Source: Hyphomicrobiaceae bacterium (GTDB taxonomy: Bacteria > Pseudomonadota > Alphaproteobacteria > Rhizobiales > Hyphomicrobiaceae). From it: DNA of 64,000 nucleotides. A model generated the notes under the pieces. That model was not told the DNA's origin and ran no database searches. It saw nothing but the letters and a program-made list of their open reading frames with translations. Location: NCBI GenBank assembly GCA_020638035.1, contig JACKJI010000012.1:1-64000 (forward strand), read 5' to 3'. Of the stretch, positions 8,895 to 17,233 are shown in pieces. Positions within the stretch are counted from its first letter, which is position 1; each line of letters begins with the position of its first letter. A program made the translations under genes and the position numbers.

Positions 8895-11192
8895 TCAGCT
8901 GTGCATGTTCACGAGCGTACCGACGACGCTCTCGCGGTAGGGCGCGATCATGCGCTGCAGTTCGCGGTCGGCTTGCGCGGAAGGTCCGCCTTGGCGCGAT
9001 ACCAGAACGATTTGGTCGGCGACTGGCATGAGTGCCGTTGCGCTTTCATCGTCCAGAACCGCGCCAGCATCGATGACGACGAGGTCGTAGGACTGGGCGA
9101 GCGAGGCGACGCCGGCTGCAAGCCGCTTGCGCTGGTGGGTGCGCAGCACTCTGAGGTCAGCGAGCGCGATCGGCAGGAACGACAGGTCGGTAGGCGCATC
9201 ATGACGTGTGATCGAGCGCAGGTGCTCGACGTTGTCGAGGACGATGAGGCCGCGATGTTCGAAATCAGCGGCCAATGCTTCGGAAAGATCCATGTCGTTG
9301 GAGTTGGCATCGATGAGCAGCACGCGCTCGCCCGAAAGTCTAGCCGCGTAGGCCACGGCCACTGCCGCCGTCGACACGCCAGCTCCAGCGACGCCCGATG
9401 CCATTACTATGATGTCAGCCGTTCCATTCCGGTGATCAGAGCGCAGCCGCGATAGAAGGCGCAGGACCGCTTGGCGGAAAGCCCGCTGGTTCGGAGTTCC
9501 ATCGGGCTCGTCGAGTGCGGCCACGAGATCGCCCAGTCCGATGTGATCGGTCCAGCCACGCGGCTTCAGCAACCGCCCGATGCCGCCGCCGGTGCCGAGA
9601 TCGGGAAGGCTGCCGAGTGTCTCGTGGGGGTTGTGTGACTCTGATTGTGTTGCGGCCATGCGGGCGGCGGCGACCGGGATGGTATGGCGCTCTGTCAATT
9701 TGGCATCTCTGGTCGTGACAGGGTTGGCTCCTGCCTGGCGCAGGTCGCGAACCAGCGCATAGGCGATGCCTAGTCCCAGTCCGCCCATCGTGCCGAGCAA
9801 CAGGATGAGCCATGTGATCGGTTTGCTCGGACGCGTCGGCACGCTCGCCGGCGAAATGACTCGGGCCTCTGCGAGCGTCAGGGCCTGCTGCTCCTGCGTC
9901 TGCTTGGCGCGTGCCAGGAAGGTGTTGAGCAGGTCGCGGCTTGTCGTCACGTCCTGCTCCAGTTCACGCAATCGGATCTGGGCGGTGTTCGTGCGCGAGA
10001 CGTCGGCCTTGGCGGCCTCAAGAGACCGCGTCAGCTCATCGACACGGATGTTGGCAAACTGCAAGTCGCTCTTGGCGCTGCTGGCGATACGCTTCAGCTC
10101 GTCATTGATCTGGCTCTTGATCTCCTGCTGCTGCGAGCGGACCTCGATCAGCACCGGATGGCGGGCTTGTAGCTGGGAGGAAAGAGCGGCCTCCCGTCGC
10201 GCCACCTGGGCGAATTGCTCGCGAAGTTTCTGAATGAGGCCCGATCGGATCGCGTCAGGCAGGTACTCAGGGCTGCCTCCGTCCTTCAGCGCGGACTGGA
10301 CAAGCTCCACCCGCGCTTTGCTCTCAGCCGCAACGGCGCGGGCCGTGATCAGCTCTCCCGACAATCGCGTCAACTGCTGCTCGGTGACGAGTCCACCTTC
10401 GGAGGTGAGAATCTTGTTGGCCTTCTTGAACTCGTCAACGCGCGTTTCCGCGTCGCGCAACTGCACGCGCAGCTCGTCCAGGCGATCGTCAATGAGCTTG
10501 TTGGCATTGCGGATTTCTGCAGCCTTTGCCGCAGCCTGGTCCTCCATGTAGGCGGCAACGACAGCCTCGCTGAGCCGTGTGGCCTTGACCGGCGAGCTGG
10601 ACGAGACTTCAACCTCGACGACATACGTCTTCTGGGCGCGTTTGACCTTCACGGCTTCTGATAGTGCCAGGAGTGCACGGGTCTCGTCGGATACGGTCTC
10701 GCGCGGGCCGCGAATGAAATCCTTGATCTTCGCGATAACCCCGGCCTGCGGTGCCCCCGCATTGAATTCGGGGTCTTCGGTAAGTTTGAGTTTCTCGACG
10801 ACGCGCTTCAGAACCCCATCAGAGCTGATGATCGCCAACTGGCTTTCGACGAGCACCAGATCCGAGCCAAGGTTCGACTGTACCAACTCGTCGGGCAGTA
10901 ACTTGCGTGAGCGCGGGTCGATGAAGATCGATGTCGTGGCTGAATAGATCGGCTTGGCGGTGGCAAGATAGGTGAGCGCCAGTCCCAGAAAAGCTGCGGC
11001 AATAAGTGCAATACGTGCCGCATTCCGGGACAGGATGGACATGAACCCGCCAAAGTCGGTCACTGATGCGATGTCCTCGACCCGTTCGGTGATCAATTGC
11101 CTGGCAGCGAGGGCCTTCAGCCGCGCATAGCTTTCGGGTTCTCGATCGAAGGTGTCCGACGTGCTGAGACGGTGCGCGAGTTGGGACATCAT
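8895..11192 (-). CDS. Wzc-like polysaccharide co-polymerase with degenerate BY-kinase domain
   Basis: This 765-aa inner-membrane protein controls polymerisation and export of exopolysaccharide. An N-terminal Wzz domain follows a first membrane segment (about residues 55-75). A long coiled-coil periplasmic region comes next, then the proline-rich PxxPSxP motif (PTRPSKP) before the second membrane segment. The C-terminal cytoplasmic domain has the BY-kinase/MinD-like fold with Walker A' (VLLIDANSNDMD) and Walker B (LVVIDAGAVLDDE). The Walker A stretch at about residues 597-607 reads ASGVAGAGVST. The lysine of the GKS/T element is replaced by Val, and no C-terminal tyrosine cluster is present. 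It may therefore be a structural, non-phosphorylating member. It is first in the - strand operon. Confidence 0.88.
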   Translation of the reverse strand: MMSQLAHRLSTSDTFDREPESYARLKALAARQLITERVEDIASVTDFGGFMSILSRNAARIALIAAAFLGLALTYLATAKPIYSATTSIFIDPRSRKLLPDELVQSNLGSDLVLVESQLAIISSDGVLKRVVEKLKLTEDPEFNAGAPQAGVIAKIKDFIRGPRETVSDETRALLALSEAVKVKRAQKTYVVEVEVSSSSPVKATRLSEAVVAAYMEDQAAAKAAEIRNANKLIDDRLDELRVQLRDAETRVDEFKKANKILTSEGGLVTEQQLTRLSGELITARAVAAESKARVELVQSALKDGGSPEYLPDAIRSGLIQKLREQFAQVARREAALSSQLQARHPVLIEVRSQQQEIKSQINDELKRIASSAKSDLQFANIRVDELTRSLEAAKADVSRTNTAQIRLRELEQDVTTSRDLLNTFLARAKQTQEQQALTLAEARVISPASVPTRPSKPITWLILLLGTMGGLGLGIAYALVRDLRQAGANPVTTRDAKLTERHTIPVAAARMAATQSESHNPHETLGSLPDLGTGGGIGRLLKPRGWTDHIGLGDLVAALDEPDGTPNQRAFRQAVLRLLSRLRSDHRNGTADIIVMASGVAGAGVSTAAVAVAYAARLSGERVLLIDANSNDMDLSEALAADFEHRGLIVLDNVEHLRSITRHDAPTDLSFLPIALADLRVLRTHQRKRLAAGVASLAQSYDLVVIDAGAVLDDESATALMPVADQIVLVSRQGGPSAQADRELQRMIAPYRESVVGTLVNMHS

Positions 11193-11613
11193 TACCAGCC
11201 TTTACGGCAAAATACTTAGTTGCGTGGAGTCGCGTGGCTGCCCAGCGTCGAGACGATGACATGTCTTGTTAACGCGAAAGTGGGCCACGGTGACGCCATC
11301 TACAACTACGACTCCGGCTCAGAGTGTTGCAACAAGCGTGCCCACGACCTCACACGACCGTGTAGTCGAGCAAGCGCAGCTGTATTGACGTCGACCACCG
11401 TGACTTGCAAGAGATCGCCGCGAGGCGCGGCCTTCGCCGAGATGCGGGCAGCCAGCGACGGCGATCACGCTTGTCGGCCATGCCGATTAACCATGACACG
11501 ACACGGTCCCTTTGAATTCGCCGAAAGAGCGGCGGAACTTGCATGCGGGCACAACGGGGCTTTGGGGATCTTCGTCTCTTCGGAAGGCGTGCAGCCTGTT
11601 GCGCGCCGATCAG
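11193..11613. promoter_or_regulatory. Divergent intergenic region between wzc-like and sugar-transferase genes
   Basis: About 420 bases separate two divergently transcribed polysaccharide genes, so promoters for both operons should lie here. I see no convincing -35/-10 pair and no conserved small protein. The right part (from about 11512) is in frame with the downstream transferase but reads as non-family sequence. Confidence 0.4.
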
Positions 11614-13095
11614 ATGAGGCGGCGCATAAGAAAGAGTTCGCTCGCAGTGACTGGAACAGTGCCTGAAATTCAAGCATCCGCCACGACGGTTGCTCCGCGT
11701 CTCGCGATAGGGAATGCGACCTTCGCCATCATTGCTTTCGCGACGGAATGCCTGGCGATCCTTTCCGTCTCGCTGGTGTGTGGTTTGGGCTATCACCTCG
11801 TAGCCTACGGTGATCGCGGGCCGCTCGACATCTATCTGGCGGTCGGCGGCCTCACTGCCTTGCTATACACGCTGCCGTTCGCCTTCCGGGACGAGTATGA
11901 CATCGAAGACTTCCTGGAAGGGCGACGCGCCTCCCGCCGTATCTTCGTGATCTGGAATTATGCCTTCCTTTGCCTCGCACTCGTGGCCTTCCTCACCAAG
12001 ACAACGGGCATTTTTTCGCGCGGCTGGCTGATCACGTTCTATGCGGCCGGCCTTATCGCCGTCATCGCCGTCGATGCGCTGATCGAGGCCCTTCTGAGGT
12101 CGGCGATTGCACGTGGGCATATCGTACCTCGCCGCATCATGCTGGTTGGCACCAGCGCGGAGATCGCGCGCACGCGAGCGGAAGTCGCCAACGCAAGATC
12201 CAACGTACGGGTCGTTGCGACCGGGATCTTGCCTGAGACGGTACCGAAGGTAGAGGACGCCAACCTTGCCGGCGTGCTGCGAGAGATTGTGTCCAGCGCC
12301 CGCGCTGCACGGGTCGACGACATTGTCTTGCTGCTCGACTGGTCGCAGGGGGCACGCATCGCGCGCATCGTCGATGATCTTCTGGTGTTGCCGGCTGGTG
12401 TTCACGTCGGCGCGGGAAGCATCATCGGGCGGTTCGCAAATCCTCGCATCGCTCGTTTCGGGCCGGTGACGGCGCTGTCGCTGACAGGCGCGCCGCTCGC
12501 ACCGATGCAGGCGATGGTCAAACGGGCCTTCGACGTTGTGGTGTCGGCGCTTGCGCTGGCGCTGCTGGCGCCTGTCTTCACGCTGCTGGCCGTGCTGATC
12601 AAGCTCGACAGTCCTGGTCCGGTGTTTTTCCGGCAGCGGCGGCGCGGCTACAACCACGAGGAGTTTCGCATCTGGAAGCTGCGCACGATGACGACGCTGG
12701 ACGACGGCGATCACGTGAGGCAGGCAAGCCGAGGCGACGCCCGCGTGACGCGCGTCGGCCGCTGGCTGCGGCGTTTCAATCTCGACGAGCTGCCTCAGCT
12801 CATCAACGTCTTGAAGGGGGAGATGTCGCTCGTCGGCCCGCGCCCACATGCGGTGGCTCACGACATTCACTTCGAGACACGCATTCTGGACTACGCGCGC
12901 CGCCTCAACGTGAAGCCGGGCATCACCGGCTGGGCGCAGATCCATGGACTGCGTGGGGCCACCGAGACCGAGGACGACATGCGTCGGCGCGTCGCGTACG
13001 ATATCCACTATATCGAGAACTGGTCGCTGGTGCTCGACTTCTACATCCTGATGCTCACGGTGCTTTCGCCCAAAGCCTATCGCAACGCGTTTTGA
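11614..13095 (+). CDS. Undecaprenyl-phosphate sugar-1-phosphate transferase (WcaJ/ExoY type)
   Basis: This polyisoprenyl-phosphate hexose-1-phosphate transferase starts repeat-unit synthesis by loading the first sugar phosphate on undecaprenyl phosphate. It is about 493 aa, with four or five N-terminal membrane segments and a central CoA-binding-like region (RIMLVGTSAEIARTRAEV). The C-terminal bacterial sugar transferase domain holds VKRAFDVVVSALAL, SPGPVFFRQRRRGYN, FRIWKLRTM, LRRFNLDELPQLINVLKG and SLVGPRPHA. It ends with the usual GITGWAQI and LDFYILMLT blocks. The start is uncertain: the frame is open from 11512, the ATG at 11614 lacks a good ribosome-binding site, and a GTG at 11650 has AAAGAG about 10 bases upstream. 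It is divergent from the Wzc-like operon that would use its product. Confidence 0.9.
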   Translation: MRRRIRKSSLAVTGTVPEIQASATTVAPRLAIGNATFAIIAFATECLAILSVSLVCGLGYHLVAYGDRGPLDIYLAVGGLTALLYTLPFAFRDEYDIEDFLEGRRASRRIFVIWNYAFLCLALVAFLTKTTGIFSRGWLITFYAAGLIAVIAVDALIEALLRSAIARGHIVPRRIMLVGTSAEIARTRAEVANARSNVRVVATGILPETVPKVEDANLAGVLREIVSSARAARVDDIVLLLDWSQGARIARIVDDLLVLPAGVHVGAGSIIGRFANPRIARFGPVTALSLTGAPLAPMQAMVKRAFDVVVSALALALLAPVFTLLAVLIKLDSPGPVFFRQRRRGYNHEEFRIWKLRTMTTLDDGDHVRQASRGDARVTRVGRWLRRFNLDELPQLINVLKGEMSLVGPRPHAVAHDIHFETRILDYARRLNVKPGITGWAQIHGLRGATETEDDMRRRVAYDIHYIENWSLVLDFYILMLTVLSPKAYRNAF

Positions 13096-13374
13096 GCGTG
13101 GTTTGTAGCCGGTCGGGTTGCGGGCTGGCCGGCGGGGCGACGACGCAATCGTGAGACATGGCCGTGCGGGCAAAGCAACGGAATGAGGCAAACCATCATG
13201 ACAGCGGTGCACGCTGCGCACAGCAAGAGATGAACCTGCGGTTCAATATGGTACGGTTCGGCGTGGTTCGGTGAATTATTTAGGCACGCCGGAGAAGGTT
13301 AGAGGAACGTGAACGATTTCATGCCATCAAGGATGGCAAGGTGCGAATTGGCACGAACGGGAGTGTTGAGAGCC

Positions 13375-13752
13375 ATGCGTATCAGAAGCTTCATTGTGGC
13401 GTTGACAGCGCTCGCCGCCCTCATCGTCGTCGCCTTGCCGCAGTCGGCATCGGCGGGGTTCCGCCGTCACGACGGCTGGAGTGGCGAGCGCACGGTGACC
13501 CATCGCGTCTACCTTCCGCGCTACCGGCATCGTTATTATGCGTACGGTGATCCTTACCATTATCGCTATGTGAAGCCGCGCTACTATCCGGCTTATGACT
13601 CGCACTACTGGGTGCCGGCGCGATGCTACAAGAAATGCCGCAAGCATTATCGTCTGCCCCGTTATTATCAGGCTTGGGGATATCCCAAGTACGGCCGCAA
13701 GCACTCCCGGCGGCATCATCATCGTCATCACCGCCGCCATCATCACTGGTGA
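13375..13752 (+). CDS. Small secreted Tyr/Arg/His-rich protein
   Basis: This 125-aa protein has a clear Sec signal peptide (MRIRSFIVALTALAALIVV, cleavage near SASA). The mature part is dominated by Tyr, Arg and His, with repeated YxxxYRY-like segments, two Cys in CYKKCRK, and a C-terminal run of His and Arg ending HHHW. It is not a recognised enzyme family. Such compositions occur in small envelope proteins of Hyphomicrobiales and could bind metal or polyanions, but that is inference. The ATG at 13375 is preferred over the earlier in-frame start at 13309 because it begins the signal peptide and follows TTGAGAG. Confidence 0.7.
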   Translation: MRIRSFIVALTALAALIVVALPQSASAGFRRHDGWSGERTVTHRVYLPRYRHRYYAYGDPYHYRYVKPRYYPAYDSHYWVPARCYKKCRKHYRLPRYYQAWGYPKYGRKHSRRHHHRHHRRHHHW

Positions 13753-13972
13753 GTGCTTGAGCCCAAGCGCCTCGCGTGACATTCAGGCCGGCCGCCGGGG
13801 AGACCCGAGCGGCCCGTCCGCATTGTGGGATCGTGCCGTGCGTCAGAACGCAGCGTTGCGTCCGTGATCGGGATTGTGAACTGTGTCCTACGCGCCCGCC
13901 GAAGGCGTATTCCAAAGTGATGGATTGATCGGCTCGTGCTGGCATCTCATCACCACACAGCGGGAGGACTGC

Positions 13973-14308
13973 ATGCCGCACCGCTATTTTCCCCGCACGA
14001 TCCCGGGCGATCCAAACCCGCCGAGCCTGCTCACGTTTCTTGGCCTGCACTGCGCTATAGGTGTTGCGGCCGGCATATTCTTCGCGGCGGTCGTGGTGCT
14101 CGTCGATCTTGGCGGCATGCGGCAGCTTCTGGTCGACAGCTCCGAGCCGTTCATCCCGATGTTCGTTCTGTTCGTGATGTGCGCGCTGACGTTTGGCGCC
14201 TTGAAGATGGGCATTGCCATCATGTCGCTACCGCTGGAGGCGCCGGACGAGGACGAGCGGAAGGACGAGTATTATGAACCGCCGGAGCCGCCACAACCGC
14301 GCAATTGA
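13973..14308 (+). CDS. Hypothetical two-TM membrane protein
   Basis: This 111-aa protein has two hydrophobic segments (around FLGLHCAIGVAAGIFFAAVV and PMFVLFVMCALTFGALKMG) and an acidic, proline-rich C-terminus (EDERKDEYYEPPEPPQP). The ATG at 13973 has GGGAGGA five bases upstream and is chosen over the longer frame from 13883. It is convergent with rlmB, with only 29 bases between the stops. I do not recognise the family; function unknown. Confidence 0.65.
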   Translation: MPHRYFPRTIPGDPNPPSLLTFLGLHCAIGVAAGIFFAAVVVLVDLGGMRQLLVDSSEPFIPMFVLFVMCALTFGALKMGIAIMSLPLEAPDEDERKDEYYEPPEPPQPRN

Positions 14309-14337
14309 GTCGTTCTGCGAGCGGATTTTGGCATCGT

Positions 14338-15168
14338 TCAGCTCGTTTGCCGCCGTCGCATCGCGGCCAAGTGTAGGCTGATTGCCGCGGCGTTCGAGAC
14401 ATTGAGGCTGGCCAGCAAGTTCGAGGTGCCGATGCGGCAGAGGTGGTGGCAGCTCTCGCGGGTGAGCTGTCGCAGGCCTTTTCCTTCTGCACCCAGGACC
14501 AGCGCTACCGGTCCATTGAATGGGGCATCTTCCAGTAGCGTCTCGCCCTCTCCGTCCAATCCGATCACACGTACCCCGGCGCTCTTGAGTTCGTCGATTG
14601 CGCGCGACAGGTTCTGCACCAGGCACACCGGCACGAGTTCGAGGGCGCCTGAGGCGGATTTCGCCAGGGTCCCGTTGAGTGGAGGCGAATGGCGGCGGGT
14701 GGTGAGGAGCCCGGCTGCGCCGAAAACAGCCGCCGACCTCAGGATGGCGCCAACGTTGTGCGGGTCGGTCACCTGATCCAGCACGATCAGTGGTCCGCTT
14801 TCTGTCGCGCCGGCCCGTGCGATCAGGTCGGCCAGTTCGGGTTCGGGCAAAGGGTCGGCTTCGATTGCGATCCCTTGGTGCACGGTGTCGGCACCGAGTA
14901 GCCGGTCGAGGTCCTTGGGCCGGACGCGTTCAACGGCAAGCTTGCGGGCTGCAATCTGCTCGGCAAGGCGCCGCTCGGCATTTTCGGTCGCCAGAAGCCG
15001 CCGGACCCGCCGGGCGGGATTGTCGAGTGCCGCTGCGACGGCGTGAATGCCGAACAGCATGCGGTCGTCGGTCTCGCGTGTATCGCGAGCTGCTGCGCGG
15101 GGAGCCTTCGCATCGTGGCGCGGCGTGTGGTGGGCGGGTCGGCGCGGCCTGCCGGAGGTGGCGGTCAT
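14338..15168 (-). CDS. rlmB: 23S rRNA (guanosine-2'-O-)-methyltransferase RlmB (SpoU family)
   Basis: This SPOUT/TrmH-type methyltransferase forms Gm2251 in 23S rRNA. It is 276 aa from the ATG at 15168, which follows AAAGG; the frame is open upstream but reads as non-family sequence. The N-terminal substrate-binding domain carries LFGIHAVAAALDNPARRV. The SPOUT knot motifs are LIVLDQVTDPHNVGAILRSA, GPVALVLGAEGKGLRQLTRE and a C-terminal SLNVSNAAAISLHLAA. It is divergent from the tRNA-Tyr/tRNA-Gly pair, an arrangement common in this order. Confidence 0.93.
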   Translation of the reverse strand: MTATSGRPRRPAHHTPRHDAKAPRAAARDTRETDDRMLFGIHAVAAALDNPARRVRRLLATENAERRLAEQIAARKLAVERVRPKDLDRLLGADTVHQGIAIEADPLPEPELADLIARAGATESGPLIVLDQVTDPHNVGAILRSAAVFGAAGLLTTRRHSPPLNGTLAKSASGALELVPVCLVQNLSRAIDELKSAGVRVIGLDGEGETLLEDAPFNGPVALVLGAEGKGLRQLTRESCHHLCRIGTSNLLASLNVSNAAAISLHLAAMRRRQTS

Positions 15169-15497
15169 TTGAAAGCCTTTTGAAGCGGGCTTGGCGGCTG
15201 TGGGCCGCAGGATCGTTTCCTGCCATACGGCATGCCCTGCTGCGGCGGCAAGCGGTGTCGGCGGCGCGGGTCTCGTTCTGCCACTGTGAGCACGAGCGTC
15301 GAGTCCGCCAACGTAGTCGGCCTGCGGTAGGCGTGTCGGTGCCGTCGTGCAGTGATGTCGGCAAGGCCTTGGCAAGGCACGAGGATGTTTAAGGCCACGT
15401 TACAACAAGCAGGAGATGGGTCGTGGACCCACATAGCGGCCGGCTCATCTGGGCCCGCCGCCGGGTGCCACGGGTGCTCAGCATTTGTCATTGGGGA

Positions 15498-15526
15498 TTG
15501 ACAGGGCGCCGCCCCCTTTGCATAAG
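15498..15526 (+). promoter_or_regulatory. Sigma70-type promoter of the tRNA-Tyr/tRNA-Gly unit
   Basis: TTGACA (15498-15503) and CATAAG (15521-15526) are separated by 17 bases and sit about 80 bases upstream of tRNA-Tyr. The -35 is a perfect consensus, as expected for a strongly expressed stable RNA promoter. Confidence 0.7.
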
Positions 15527-15535
15527 ACGGTGCTT

Positions 15536-15564
15536 GCCCCGCGGCAGTCTTCGCGGGGCCTTTT
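15536..15564 (+). terminator. Terminator-like hairpin between promoter and tRNA-Tyr
   Basis: GCCCCGCG (15536-15543) pairs perfectly with CGCGGGGC (15552-15559) over an 8-base loop and is followed by CTTTT. It lies about 10 bases past the predicted -10 and 40 bases before tRNA-Tyr. It is either a processed 5' leader stem or an early termination/attenuation structure. Confidence 0.5.
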
Positions 15565-15605
15565 CGTTTGGGTTCCACGACTTGCGGGACCTGACGTCGC
15601 GGTCT

Positions 15606-15690
15606 GGAGGGGTGCCCGAGTGGCTAAAGGGGACGGACTGTAAATCCGTTGGCTTCGCCTACGCTGGTTCGAATCCAGCCCCCTCCACCA
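15606..15690 (+). tRNA. tRNA-Tyr (GTA)
   Basis: This is a complete 85-base class II tRNA with acceptor arms GGAGGGG/CCCCTCC, an encoded CCA end, anticodon stem ACGGA/TCCGT with loop CTGTAAA (anticodon GTA), a long variable arm, and a T arm with GGTTCGAATCC. Confidence 0.97.
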
Positions 15691-15886
15691 GACGCGACAA
15701 CCGGGCCAGGGCGCGGCACTATGCGATCGCGCTTCGGCCGGGCGAGAACCGGCACCCTAGGGCGTGTTCCTACAGCTTGAGGGTGGAGCTGCCTTTCCGG
15801 CTCAGTGCTTCCGGCCGGGAGGTAAGTGACGACGAGGAAGCACGTTCGACCTGTGCAACTTTGATCTGATCTGCACCGGGTCAGTT

Positions 15887-15960
15887 GCGGGTGTAGCTCA
15901 ATGGTAGAGCAGCAGCCTTCCAAGCTGAATACGTGGGTTCGATTCCCATCACCCGCTCCA
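15887..15960 (+). tRNA. tRNA-Gly (TCC)
   Basis: This is a complete 74-base tRNA with acceptor arms GCGGGTG/CACCCGC, discriminator T, an encoded CCA, anticodon stem CAGCC/GGCTG-like around loop TTCCAAG (anticodon TCC), and T loop GGTTCGATTCC. It lies 196 bases after tRNA-Tyr and is probably co-transcribed with it. In many alphaproteobacteria tuf follows this pair; here it does not. Confidence 0.95.
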
Positions 15961-16163
15961 ATTTTTCTCTGCAGATAGAGTCGGTTATCGGCGCGGCGGC
16001 GGCGCGGGGCGCTGGGCAGTGGGTGCGTCCACCGTGTTTTCCACCGTTGGCAGACATATTGGGGTCGATATGCGCAACGCGAGGTGGTGATGGACTGCGG
16101 ACGGCCATCTTAGGATAGTCCAAACGGCCGCTCATGGTTTGGCGGTCATAGAGGGGCTAGAGC

Positions 16164-16937
16164 TTGCACATCCGGGCCATCGTGAAAGTCGCGTGCATCG
16201 CACTCGGTACAATAGTTGCCGCATTGGCCATCCTGTTCGCCGTCCTCACCGTTGCGCAGTACGGAGCGAAGGATGCTTGCAGCTTTGGCTGGGCATGGTT
16301 CGGGTGCACGTTACGTCAGCACGATGGTCTGGCCGGCGGCCTGCTTGGCGCCCTTGTTACGCTCGCCGCGGCGTGGGTTGCGTGGCGCGCGGTGCAACAG
16401 CAGATCGATGAAGCTCGGTTGCTTGCCCACGGTGATCGTTCAGATGCGAAGCGGCTTCTATCCAACAGCCTCTTGGATGTTGCCGACGGGCTGGGAGCAG
16501 TCTGGAGGATAGCTAACCAAGTGGATACGAACGACGCCGAGGCTATCCGTAGCGCGAGATCGGCGATCATGTGGGCGATTGAACGGATTACCGATCCAGA
16601 GGATATGAAGTTCCGAAGGGAAATGCTGGGCGCGTTGGGTTGGGAGGACCGGAGCTCGTTTGCCCCCATCGTGAATGGGATCGATGCGCTACGGCCGTTC
16701 GCCTATGAGAAGAACCTGGACGACCTCACGGATCTCGAGGTTGTTATCGGTCGAATGTCATATGACTTTGAGAACTGCTTGCCGAAAACGGCACCACACT
16801 TCGAGGACTTTCCACGAGGATCGGTGAAGGCAATGAGCTTCGGCGACCTAGTTCGGCGAACCGCTGGCGTAGAAGGCAAAGAGGGCTACGGGGAGAGCTT
16901 ATACGAAGACTATTTCGAGGAGGACGAGAGGGCCTAG
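16164..16937 (+). CDS. Hypothetical two-TM protein downstream of tRNA-Gly
   Basis: This is a 257-aa protein from a TTG start with GAGGGG 8 bases upstream. Two N-terminal hydrophobic segments (about residues 8-32 and 58-75) flank a short Cys-containing loop (CSFGWAWFGC). A soluble helical C-terminal domain of about 180 residues follows and is acidic at the end (DYFEEDERA). The layout resembles small membrane proteins of accessory regions with a YtxH-like anchor plus a DUF4760-like tail, but I do not recognise it firmly. Codon usage looks less GC3-biased than that of the neighbouring housekeeping genes. Its position directly behind a tRNA gene suggests acquired DNA. Confidence 0.6.
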   Translation: MHIRAIVKVACIALGTIVAALAILFAVLTVAQYGAKDACSFGWAWFGCTLRQHDGLAGGLLGALVTLAAAWVAWRAVQQQIDEARLLAHGDRSDAKRLLSNSLLDVADGLGAVWRIANQVDTNDAEAIRSARSAIMWAIERITDPEDMKFRREMLGALGWEDRSSFAPIVNGIDALRPFAYEKNLDDLTDLEVVIGRMSYDFENCLPKTAPHFEDFPRGSVKAMSFGDLVRRTAGVEGKEGYGESLYEDYFEEDERA

Positions 16938-17032
16938 TTCCAGCAACTGAAGAGTTTTCCCGACCGGACCAGAGCACGACGCCCCCAGCCCGGTCGAGGC
17001 AGCACTACTAGCCGTATCGCCGCTTGGGCCTG

Positions 17033-17233
17033 TTACGCCGCCTCCTTCGCTGCCAGCCGCTCCCTAAGCCGTTCGTACTTGTCGTATTCGCACAGCACGA
17101 ACTGGATGTCGTGCAGCTTCAACTCGACAAAGGCAGCGGAGAGGACTAGGTCGCGGATTGCAAACAGCTCGCGGGGCTCATTGTGCGGCCCGGTCGATTG
17201 AACAGGGAGGGGAGATGGCGGAGGCTTGGCCAT
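17033..17233 (-). CDS. Small hypothetical protein (about 66 aa)
   Basis: This is a possible 66-aa protein whose second half is strongly helical and charged (DLVLSAAFVELKLHDIQF, then YDKYERLRERLAAKEAA). Its N-terminus overlaps the start of the peroxiredoxin-fold gene on + by about 19 bases, so an internal start is possible. I do not recognise it. The amphipathic sequence looks protein-like, but a chance open frame in GC-rich DNA cannot be excluded. Confidence 0.35.
   Translation of the reverse strand: MAKPPPSPLPVQSTGPHNEPRELFAIRDLVLSAAFVELKLHDIQFVLCEYDKYERLRERLAAKEAA

Noticed and set aside
13322..13338. Perfect 7-bp hairpin TGCCATC-AAG-GATGGCA before the Tyr/His-rich gene
   Set aside because: It is short, has no T-run, and lies before rather than after a gene; a chance hairpin is plausible.
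15887..17233. Integrated element at tRNA-Gly with att repeats
   Set aside because: I looked for a second copy of the tRNA 3' end and for an integrase gene downstream and found neither in the window.
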